Shown in pieces: positions 11,090-20,749 of a DNA stretch of 64,000 bases (position 1 is its first letter; each line of letters opens with the position of its first letter). The position numbers and the translations under genes are program-made. The stretch is from Entonaema liquescens (Eukaryota; Ascomycota; Sordariomycetes; Xylariales; Xylariaceae). The stretch lies in contig CADCSX010000008.1 in the NCBI GenBank assembly GCA_902805475.1, positions 2,338,001-2,402,000 of the forward strand, written 5' to 3'. The notes below the pieces were generated by a model that did no database searches, was not told the origin of the DNA, and saw only the letters and a program-made list of their open reading frames with translations.

Positions 11090-14000
11090 TGTCGGGTATA
11101 TCAATTAGATATAAATAAAAGATGACTAAACGGTATATAAAGTTAGCATTACTTGAGCGAGTGTATAATTACCCTGCTTGGTATTGATGGATGACTTCTT
11201 GTTGAAGGCCAAGCTTTCTAATAGCAGCACATAGGAAGGTGGGATAGATTGAACACTTACATCAAGAAGTTGATTATTGCGATGTCGCGATGAGCGCTAC
11301 AAAGAGACGCCAAAGGGTAAGTGAAGTATTTTGGACAAGAAGTATTGACTTGTTAAGGTAAGACTCAAGGTGTAGTCGTAAGTAAGACTTCCAGGTGAAT
11401 ACGCGTGCTGATGTGAATGTTTCGCGAACTACTTTGTCGATTGATATCCACACAAGCTTCATAAGCTATCCAGACAAGATAAGTTAGTATTAGGGAAAGG
11501 GAATGTGATATCAAGATTGCCAAGTTGAAAGTGTGTTGAAGGTGTGTAGGAAGAAGAGGGAATATTTGAAAGTGTGAGGTGCTTGTTAAATAAAATTCCA
11601 CTGGCGGTTTGTATGTAGATGTACCTAAGTATAGGTAATTACCAATGCACCGCCGGCAGCTGTCAATACAAGATAAGTTCAAGTGTAATGTGATCTGGAG
11701 GGGCTGGTAACTATGGTTGAGGTGTGCAGGTATGTCGTTGCCTAGGAGCTCACTTGTACAGAAAAGCCCCACGTCATGAAGTTGACTTCAATATGCGCAA
11801 AGAGTAATTCCTTAGATAAGGGGAAGTGTCATGCAGCTGGGAAATAAAGAATCACGGATGTAGAGCAACAAGGTAATCTCGAAATATCGGGGTTAAAAGG
11901 ATATGTTCACTTACAATGTAATTGACTGGTAGAATATAATTCGAATGACTGCTTCGTATTGATAAAATCGTAGCCCACTAAGAGGAGCAGAAGTGGAAGA
12001 ATGTTGTCTAGATGATATCTGGGTGTAGTTTTGCGTTCTGGTTGTGCGAATTAGAAACACCAAGGTATTCTTAAGCACCCAATAAAATCAAGCGAATCCA
12101 GGTGGGAATATACGTACCAGATAAGAAACCACCAGAGGCCCAAGCTTATGTCCCGTGAGTCAGTACATTCAGTGAAGTCGAGTACCTCGGAGGGGGACTG
12201 CAGGATGAATACCTTAGGTACGTAGTGGCCAACCAGAATAGCGCGTACGTACTAGAGTAACTGGTGAAGTTAGTACCAAATTGAAGGAAAGGTTATGAGT
12301 GAGGTCAAGTCGGATTGACAAGAATGGTTTACGAAGATTGTTAAATAGGTGCGTTTCCCCTCAGGTCTAAGGCGGTCAAACCATAGTAGGGAAGTCGTCA
12401 AGATGAAGAGTTGGCACGCACGACCTATCAGTCAATTGAATAATAATCGCACCTGCGTGCTTTCAATTGTAGAGGAAGATAACGAAGATGAGATACGGCG
12501 ACTAGGCAGGTACTCAATGGGTTTGGCGCTGGTAATCTCGAACTACTTAGCGATCTGGAGATAGCATCATGGCATAATAGCCTGGGTCGTCACTTGCAAG
12601 ATAGCCAGCCGCCTTCCTTCCTTACGATAGATAAGAATTATTTAACGAGACATCAAGGTATCGTGGCCACCGCCTTTACAAGCAGGCAACGACGCAAACA
12701 TCCAACCAAGGTACTCTTAAGGTGTTCAAGGCTTCGGGTACACAAGAGGTGCCTACCTAGACTAATCAAGTTTGTTTTTAGGATGTAGAATTATGGGAAA
12801 CCGCCAATAAGCCATGTATGAGATTAAAGATATATATCTAATAATAATTCACTAGGTAATATTAGGGAGCACTCGTGAAGTTATGAAGTCAACTTCCTAG
12901 AATCCTGTGTCTGTTCGTCTCCTTTCTAGTACTGGAACTGTGATATTTAAACCAGCCCATCTGAATGCTTGTAATAGTAACCGCGCCCCGGGGATTTACC
13001 CAATACTTAATCGTTAGTCCTGACCGCGGCTATACTCAAATCTAGGATTTGAGCTGTGGTCTTGGTAATCTTGTCGCACCACAGTACTGGTATCCAAGGC
13101 ACTCATTGATACAACCCTGCCAGTAACTTCGTAGAAAGTAACATTCCCAATATCATTGACTCTGAACGGATAATAATATGGGTTGAACAGTCAGGATCAG
13201 ACTTAGTATAAGGAATAGTGCGACTGAATGAATATATATATATATATATATTAAACGTATGGTTTGTATATTATTTGTCAGATATAAGATGAACTCCATA
13301 CAAGTGGTATGGAGCTCAGGAGGTAGGTAGAAATCATTATATCTAGGAACAACGGTACTTGATATATGAACGATGAGCCCCAATTTTCTCTATTTGAGCG
13401 AATGCTCATATTCCAAAAGCAAATATCCTATCCAAGTCAGACCTAACGTACATAGTTTCATACGAGTTATGTTAGAAACCTCCATGCTAGACGGGAAGGG
13501 TATATGCGAAATCCATATCAAAGCGCAGTCTTGCTTAATTTACTCGTGAAAGGAATTGACCTACTCTTTCGACAACCAATGTAGCTTGAGGAAATCACGT
13601 ACCGTACCAAAGTCCTAACCCTAACCGACACGATTCAGATATATCCACATGATGCTTGCTGGGAATTTCGAGATTACATGTAGGCTTGTCATCTTGCAAG
13701 CAGGGCTGTCTTGTGTGTCGTCCAGCTCGTGTTAGAGGATTTGTCATCGCCTGAAGAAAGTAATTCCAGTTATTATCTAGGCAGCAGCTCCTCCAGGAAA
13801 CCAATTACTTCGATTTCCAAATAAACCTATTGGATGATATGGTGTAACCTACTAAACGAAAGCGAAAGACTACGACTGAGACTACGAATCATGCGACTAC
13901 ATGAAAGATTTGCCCAATCACTTCACGATGTCGATACCCACTGGCTAGATAGATCGAATGGTAACCTGAAATCACTGTTTGCTATCATTTTATATCTAAG

Positions 14001-14167
14001 TAATGCATATTGCTAGAGTCCGCTGTCTAATCGTGCGGCCCCATCCAGTTATGCTCTGGGTATGTCGATTCTTGTGCCTCCGTGGATTCTTAGCTTCATA
14101 GTTCGTGTCTTAATCTCTCATCATTTATAACTGGAGAAGAAACCCAGCTATCCATGGACATAATGCT
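11090..14167. other. Long upstream region of the RRM gene
   Basis: Three kilobases between the RRM gene start and the ARPC4 stop. Several minus-strand GTAAG-like donors and CTAAC-like sites at 11.1-12.2 kb suggest a long, spliced 5' leader for the RRM gene, but no exon can be proved. A (TA)n run lies at 13232-13251. Frames at 12349-12788 and 13153-13804 carry no recognisable protein. Confidence 0.5.
13232..13251. repeat. (AT)n microsatellite
   Basis: Ten AT dinucleotides in the long region upstream of the RRM gene. Confidence 0.9.
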
Positions 14168-14906
14168 TTAATCAAACTGGAAATCATGTCAGCAAAACGA
14201 TCAAGAACGGCATGATGAAAGGAACTTACAGGTGTTAGGAAAGATTCGGCTACGAATCTTGCTCGTGCGTTCAACTAGGTTTGGTTAGTCAATCATGAGC
14301 TATAGTGGACCAATCCTGTAATGACATACAAATAGCTTCATTTCTGAAATTTCCTTATCTACTTCCTCCATGAACTGAATGATGAAGTCCACCAGCTTGT
14401 GTTTCAACATCTCCTCGGTATGGAAGTTTGTTATTAGGAAGGAAATGTCGTACCCCTATTCGGACCAGGTTAGCTATGGCAGACCCCACAATAAGCTTTA
14501 CCAGAAGAGTGGCGGTATTACCTTGATGGGTTTCCTCCTAAGGATAAAGAAAGCTTCGGCGCGTTGGGTCAAGAATCGGGTGAACTTGTGGACTAGGATA
14601 TTCTCGATCTCGTCTGCCTGCTTAATCTTGATGCTGATTCGCACACTGTTGATGCTGGGTTCGATCAGGACTTTCTCGTTTTCGTTGCGGGCGATAACTA
14701 AGGGGTTGAGCAGAACTTCAGGGGAAGTCTGAGCTTCGATTTCGGGGACATTGTGTCGTTCGGAGGTTTGAGAGGCGAAGTTAGAGAGGCAGAGGGCGGC
14801 CGTGAGAGTGCTCCGCACACATTGGAGGTACGGGCGGAGAGATTGGGACTGAGACTTGCAGTTAGCAGATGAATTTGGTATAATGGATGGGTATAGAGTA
14901 TACCAT
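14168..14906 (-). CDS. arpC4: Arp2/3 complex subunit 4 (ARPC4, p20)
   Basis: Core subunit of the seven-protein Arp2/3 actin-branching complex. Five coding exons on the minus strand: 14904-14906 (ATG alone), 14522-14848, 14330-14455, 14230-14274 and 14168-14176 (Phe-Asp-stop). The introns are 55, 66, 55 and 53 nt. The product is 169 residues, the normal family length. Family-typical stretches in order are SQSLRPYLQCVRSTL, NPLVIARNENEKVLIEP, FTRFLTQRAEAFFILRRKPIK, GYDISFLITNFHTEEM and ARARFVAESFLTPFD. All splice sites are GT-AG and every phase closes. The gene is intact. It faces away from UBP6 and shares its upstream region. Confidence 0.95.
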
Positions 14907-15489
14907 GGTGCGTGGAGCGGTTAGTCCCCTAACCTGTTGTTATGTCCTACAATATGTGTGGGGTGTTTGAAGCAATTCCCAGCCTGACAGCGTTCCTTTA
15001 AATATGTAATGTTACGACAGTCCTAAAGGTCCAATGTGGGGCATACCTAAATAGTTGACTGTAATACAGCTGAGATACGTAGCTACTTCTTTAATTGGTA
15101 TAACTAACGATATAACGATATTTAGGAAAATAAGCTTATCGATTTGATAGGGAGAGACACGTGATATCGAATCAAGATTGATTTGGGCTTGACATATTCT
15201 CTGTAGCCCCGCAGCGGAGACCCACATCGGTTGAAACTCTTTTTTTAAAGGCGGGTAGAATCGCATCGATTATTGGGGGTGACGCACCACTGGTTTCCCT
15301 TAACCTACACCTATCTAAACCTAACATTTAGGACTAGAACAAAATAATAAATATATTCCCCTTTTCCATCTTCCTTTTGATACTTCCTTGTAGTTTCACC
15401 TTACCCACCGGATAATCTTTAGAGACTAGTGAAGGTCATACCTGACATACCTAACTATCAGTTAGTTAACTATTGGAAGTACTACAAAG
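14907..15489. promoter_or_regulatory. Divergent promoter region ARPC4 / UBP6
   Basis: A 583-nt region separates two genes transcribed outward, so it must hold both promoters. A palindromic CACGTG (E-box type) is at 15158-15163. I see no clear TATA box. Regulatory use of the CACGTG is inference only. Confidence 0.5.
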
Positions 15490-17249
15490 ATGGCGACCAT
15501 ACCAGGTGAGAGCAACTTGAACCTTGGATCCTAGCTCTTTTACTGCTAAGAGAAATCTCACTAATACGTTGTCTACTTAACACAGTCGTCGTCAAACACC
15601 AGGGAACCAAATATGATATTGAAGTTGATCCCGACTCGACCGGTGAAGTGTTCAAGTTTCAGCTTTATAGTCTGACAGGCGTTGAACCCGAACGTCAGAA
15701 GATCCTGGTCAAAGGTGGCCAAGTGAAGGATGATACCCCTATGAGCAAGTTTGGCTTCAAGCCTGGCCAAACTATAATGATGCTTGGAACACCAGGGAAA
15801 GACGGCCAAGAGGCTCTTGCTCGACCCAAAGACCCCATCAAGTTCGTTGAGGATATGACAGAAGCTGAAGCTGCTCAGCAAGAGGGAGCTATACCAGCTG
15901 GTCTGGCCAATCTCGGTAACACCTGTTATCTCAATTCTACGCTCCAGACCCTACGTGCTATCCCAGAACTCCAGAATGCTTTGACCAAGTACGAACCCCA
16001 GAGTGCGAATACGACTGGTCTCTTGCCGCCTCTTGATTTAACCAAGCAACTGCGCGAACTTTACAAGTACATGTCTGAAACCCAGGAGGCATACGTTCCA
16101 CACGCATTTCTGACCGCCTTACGAACTGCTTTCCCTCAGTTTAACGAACGCTCGCGGACCGGTCACGGCTATGCCCAGCAGGACGCGGAGGAGGCCTGGT
16201 CTCAAATTGTAACTCAGCTGCGTCAAAAACTGCGCGTGAAGGATGCCCCCGAGGCCCCCGAGGTCTCTTTTATCGATAAATACATGCAGGGAGAATTCAC
16301 GTCTCAACTTGAATGTGACGAGCCCGCAGCCAAAGAAGGCGGGGAGCAGCCTGTGGTATCGAAAGAAGCGTTTCTCAAGTTAAATTGCCACATCGATGCC
16401 AACACAAATCACTTACGAGACGGAATTGCGAATGGTTTGAGCGAGAAGCTGGAGAAGAGATCGGAAGTCCTGGGAAGAGACGCTGTTTATACCAAGACAT
16501 CCAAAATCTCACGATTACCCAAGTACTTAACAGTGCATTTTGTTCGTTTCTTCTGGAAACGAGAGACCCAGAAGAAGGCCAAGATTATGCGAAAGGTCAC
16601 TTTCCCTCACGAATTAGACCTTGTGGAATTCTGCGACGACAAGCTGAAGGGTATGCTTGTTCCCGTCAGAGACAAGGTCCGGGAAGTTCGAAAGGACGAG
16701 GAAGATATCGAACGGGCACGCAAGCGACGTAAGCGGAATGCCGCCGGCGACGACGAGGCCGATGTTCCAGGTGGTAAGGGCGCGAAGAAAGAGGACAAGA
16801 AGGATGAAAAGAAAGCCAGCACCTCAGCGGACGGCGACGTAGAGATGGGCGAAACTTACAAGACGGATGCCGAGATCGACGCAGAACGCGACGCGGCCCT
16901 GCTCGCAGCTAAGAAGGAGCTCAATGCCCTCATTGACCCGTCATTAGCTAACGATGACGGCGCGAATCAGTCCGGCTTATACGAGCTGCGAGGTGTCGTC
17001 ACGCACCAAGGCGCAAGCGCTGACAGCGGCCACTACACTTCTTACGTCAAGAAGACGGCCCCGGTTGATCCCAAGACCGGCAAGCGAAAGGAAGAAGATG
17101 GAAAGTGGTGGTGGTTCAACGACGATAAGGTATCGGAGGTGACGGCAGACAAGATCGAGGCTTTAGCCGGTGGTGGCGAGTCGCACTCGGCTCTTATTCT
17201 TCTCTACCGCGCTATCCCCTTACCTTCTGCCGAGGGCACGACCGAGTGA
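15490..17249 (+). CDS. ubp6: Proteasome-associated ubiquitin hydrolase UBP6/USP14
   Basis: Removes ubiquitin from substrates at the 26S proteasome. Exons are 15490-15505 and 15586-17249, giving 559 residues; intron 15506-15585 splits the sixth codon. An N-terminal ubiquitin-like domain (about residues 1-78, starting MATIPVVVKHQGTKYDIEV) docks on the proteasome in this family. The USP catalytic core follows, with the Cys box GLANLGNTCYLNS (nucleophile C119), QQDAEEAW and the His box DSGHYTSYV (H488), then WWWFNDDKV near the end. A charged Lys/Glu/Asp insert at about 365-415 is typical of fungal USP14 proteins. All catalytic motifs are present and the frame is intact. Confidence 0.96.
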
Positions 17250-17831
17250 ACACGGAATTGACGAGGATATGATATCGCATACGGGCGTTTTAAAGTGCAT
17301 GGCAAGTAATTGGGGGGGAATATGGCGGCTAGCATTAGACTCGCTTTCACTCGATAGGGCACGGTTCGGAAAATAGAAGTCTTGCCACATTTGGTCGGAA
17401 TTTTGAACTCAGGTTTTCCTCACGTAGGTTTTTAATGTTACGTGTGCTTCAAGTGCCCACCCCCTTAAATCCTGATGCATTCCCTGTGCATCTTTTCCCG
17501 TACATACTCGATTTTTCTTCTATGTTACCCATCGATGCCTATTTACAAGGGTATCTAGCACGTAGCCGTATTGCGTGATATGTCCTTAGGCTACATATTC
17601 TACGGTCAGTTATACTCTCTCCTTATTTACTCCTCAGTCGTGAATAATATGCCACTTAGACTGCTTCTTAAGGAATCATTCCCCGTAGTATAGTAGGGTA
17701 GATTCCCACTGTGGGAATCTAAACCGCAGTAAGTCGTCGAGGTTTGCGTGGTTCATCTCCTTTTCCTCTTATGTACTCTCCCGTCGTATCGTAAAGTACT
17801 TTATTCACCGATAGCCTGAACTATCCCCAAC
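17250..17831. other. Convergent 3' region
   Basis: Spacer between the UBP6 stop and the stop of the small minus-strand gene. It contains a near-perfect inverted repeat GATTCCCACTGTGGGAATC at 17701-17719, which could form a short hairpin between the converging transcripts. No gene is seen. Confidence 0.5.
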
Positions 17832-18212
17832 TCATTTTTTATTCCCATCCTCTGCACCGCCATCTTCTTGGGCTTTCATCCTGGCCTGCAGACTGGCTAG
17901 CTTCCTTTCGAAGGGCAGCTTCTGAGCGACGAGAGCTGCGCGACGGGCCTCGAGAGCGCTAATGCGCTCCTCGGGTGTAGCCTCAATGACCTTGCGCTTC
18001 TCCTGCTTGAACTCGGATTGCGTCTTCAGGCCCGCGCCGTAGATTGCGCCGACAATGGTTATGGCCGCAAAGGCGCCTGTCCAGACGAGCCTCTTTAGTT
18101 TTGTACCGGAGATGCCGCTCGAGCTGGGGATCGTGTTTGGTATGGGACCTCTTTTCGTTGGGCGCGGGGGACGGTGTTGTGTTAGTGGTGATGGTGGTGG
18201 TCGGGATGCCAT
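17832..18212 (-). CDS. Small single-TM conserved-looking protein
   Basis: Uninterrupted 126-codon frame with an ATG start. The first 36 residues are Pro/Arg/Ser-rich and basic. One hydrophobic segment follows at about residues 44-62 (VWTGAFAAITIVGAIYGAG). The rest is a charged, helical, coiled-coil-like tail with EERISALEARRAAL. The layout of basic leader, one membrane span and helical tail fits a small mitochondrial or ER membrane protein. I do not recognise the family. Frame length and composition make it a plausible real gene. It converges on UBP6. Confidence 0.65.
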   Translation of the reverse strand: MASRPPPSPLTQHRPPRPTKRGPIPNTIPSSSGISGTKLKRLVWTGAFAAITIVGAIYGAGLKTQSEFKQEKRKVIEATPEERISALEARRAALVAQKLPFERKLASLQARMKAQEDGGAEDGNKK

Positions 18213-18254
18213 GGCTTTGTTTGGGGGAACCCTTTTCGACTACTATTGATGTAT

Positions 18255-18761
18255 TTACCCCCAGTATTCCCTCCAACAGAGCCGGCTCTCCCGTTGTTTC
18301 CTCGCTTCTCGTCGGTCTAGGGTGTCATTACGGTGAGGTCTCGCTTCTCCTCCCCTCCCTTCCAAACTATTAATACTGCTGTCGCTGGTATTGCTTCCGC
18401 TGGCGAACGAGCTGACGGACTCGATCGGATGGAGAACTAATAGCGACGGTAGGGTAATTCCTCTCCCGGTATAAAGTACAGCAGGTTCGGGAGGTTCGGG
18501 TAAATGGGCATGTATATACGACTCGACGGGAGTATTCGTAATAATTTCGTCCGAGTGGTGCGACGAAGAAGAAGAAAAAGAAGAAATTGAATAAGTTGGA
18601 AGTTGAGGATTGGCGGGGCAGCATTGGAGCTCGAGTTCCGCGACGAAAAAGTCGGCGCCGCTCGGTCCGCCGCCTGCTTCGCGGACCCTATCAGTGGATC
18701 TTCTAGCTTGCAGGGGTAGGTTCCTTAGTAATCCCCCTACAAGGTCCAAGAACGACATCAT
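18255..18761 (-). CDS. Hypothetical ORF, weak
   Basis: A 168-codon frame starting with tandem ATGs, 42 nt upstream of the small membrane-protein gene on the same strand. It has a Ser run (about 62-70) and acidic and basic patches but no recognisable domain. It may simply be an open stretch in the neighbour's 5' leader. I list it because its length and ATG context are reasonable, not because of homology. Confidence 0.25.
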   Translation of the reverse strand: MMSFLDLVGGLLRNLPLQARRSTDRVREAGGGPSGADFFVAELELQCCPANPQLPTYSISSFSSSSSHHSDEIITNTPVESYIHAHLPEPPEPAVLYTGRGITLPSLLVLHPIESVSSFASGSNTSDSSINSLEGRGGEARPHRNDTLDRREARKQRESRLCWREYWG

Positions 18762-19394
18762 CGATTAACCCCCTTTAGTAGGGGAAGGGGGGGGGGGGGG
18801 ATTGTTACCTGAGACCCCCCCAAAATATGATCCGAGTTACCGGGGGGGGGGATGTAAGATTTTGGGTCTCTTCACTTTCCTTTCTCAACCTCTTTTCTTT
18901 TTTTTTTATCAAAGTGTTATTAACTTCGAATATTGTAGCTGCAAGCTTCGAAAAGCTGGTTGATTCGACCAGCTTATGACGCTTTGTTTTCCCCATTAGT
19001 TGATTCTTGTCTCACATAGAATATCCTCAGAGCGCAGATTGTTGGGTAATATATCGGTTCTCGTCCTCTAACCGTTTAGGAGGGTTTATTTTGCGCCGCA
19101 ATTAACACTGAGGCCGCTTTTGAGGTTCTACCGCAAGCGCAACGGTCAAAATATCAACCGGTTGTAAAACCATTTATAAGAATATTTAAAGTCTATACAT
19201 CCGCGGGACCTAGTGTAGTCAGTTTGCTAGTTCACGATCGTTCTTAGGATTTATATCAACTTACTACTAGCTTAGACCCTTATATCAGAAGCATTCCTGA
19301 GCCGTGCTACCGACAGCTGCGACTCACCAACAGCGCACTTCATCCTAGCTCAACTCGCATCAGTATTCTAAGGGTTCACTACCGGCTGGGAGCA
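18762..19394. other. G-run-bearing region upstream of SHB17
   Basis: Holds a 14-base G run (18787-18800), a 7-base C run (18815-18821) and a second G run of 10 (18842-18851), then a T run at about 18897-18908. It serves as upstream region for the plus-strand SHB17 gene. The small minus-strand frame at 18805-18996 is not supported as a gene. Confidence 0.6.
18787..18851. repeat. Paired homopolymer G runs with a C run
   Basis: G14 at 18787-18800, C7 at 18815-18821 and G10 at 18842-18851 lie within 65 nt. The G runs could form quadruplexes, and either one could fold on the C run. Confidence 0.9.
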
Positions 19395-20749
19395 ATGACA
19401 ACCCCTCGAGTCTTCCTTGTCCGTCATGGCGAGACCGAATGGTCACTGAATGGCAGGCACACGGGCTTAACTGATATTCCTTTAACGGCCAATGGAGAAA
19501 AGCGTGTGAAAGCAACCGGTCGAGCATTGGTAGGGGATGACAGATTAATTGTACCCAAACAAATCGCTCATATGTGAGTCGACCATCCCTTCAACTGCGT
19601 GGTTTTTTCTCGGTATTGTTTTGAGGTTCTTCGCCGGAAAGTATAGTTTAAAACATAAACTGGCCGCCTCGATGAAGAGCCTAAGGCTCGGTATCAGTGC
19701 TATGTGCAGTTCTTCTCTACCTATTCTTAAGATTTGGGCACTAGACTTAAGTGCGACCCTTACGGATGCTGAGATAGCACTAGCTCTACACCATTTACCC
19801 CCTTTTTGAGTTCGTACCTCGAGCTAAGCTGGTAGCTATAAGTACTATAGTGGTAATCGTATAGCACGTTGCACCAAGTGGGAGCTCCATCGTGACATAG
19901 GGAGAAAGCACAGACTATACCAATGCCTCACCACGGCCTGTCAAAGATGGATTAGAATAGCTAGCTCAGACTGCGCTCGAGCGCTGATCCATATTCTCTC
20001 TTAGATATGTATCACCGCGAAAGCGAGCCCAACGAACATTCGAATTACTCAATCTCGGCATTGCAGATCCCCTACCGTGGAAGATTCACGGTGCGAGGCT
20101 CACTGACGCAAGCCACCCTTGTAATGCACGCGTCGAGATTACTGAGGACATCCGCGAGTGGGACTACGGCGACTACGAGGGTATAACAAGCCCCGAGATC
20201 CGCGAGATTCGCGTCAAGCAGGGCCTTACTCAGAAATGGGACATCTGGAGGGACGGTTGTATTGGCGGCGAGTAAGTCACTAGTTCCGAGTTAATTATCT
20301 AACGGCAAGGATAAGGTTGCCGACGGTCGTAATTAGTCTCATCAGAAGCCCCTAAGTTGAGTATAAGGAGGGAGTTAATATCATTCGTAGGAGCCCTGAC
20401 GACGTCACGCATCGCGTGGACCGCCTAATCCAAGAGATTCGGGAAAAGTGGCATGCGCCCGTGATCGGGAAGTCCAAGCCAGAGGAGCAATCCCCCGGAG
20501 ACGTCCTGATCGTTGCGCATGGTCATATACTCCGTGCTTTCGCTATGAGGTGGGTAGGTAAAGCGTTGCAAGATGGCCCGGCGTTTTTGCTAGAAGCTGG
20601 TGGTGTTGGAATATTAAGGTGAGTAGCTTTCCCTTGGACTAAGCCTAGAATAGTGCTGACAGCGAGAGACTATTAGCTATGAACATCATAGTATACATGA
20701 GCCCGCGATACTACTGGGAGGCGCCTTCGTGGTTAGCCCAGACAAGTAG
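19395..20749 (+). CDS. shb17: SHB17-type sedoheptulose-1,7-bisphosphatase (histidine phosphatase fold)
   Basis: Member of the phosphoglycerate-mutase-like histidine phosphatases. In yeast, Shb17 makes sedoheptulose-7-phosphate and so feeds ribose synthesis. Exons are 19395-19573, 20005-20271, 20391-20618 and 20677-20749, giving 248 residues with all phases closing. The N-terminal LVRHGETEW motif gives the phospho-acceptor His (H11). YVSPRKRAQRTFELL, EWDYGDYEG and GGESPDDV follow, and then IVAHGH with the second catalytic His (H192). The protein ends LSYEHHSIHEPAILLGGAFVV, typical of this subgroup. Intron 1 is 431 nt, several times longer than any other intron in the window. The gene is intact. 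Confidence 0.93.
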
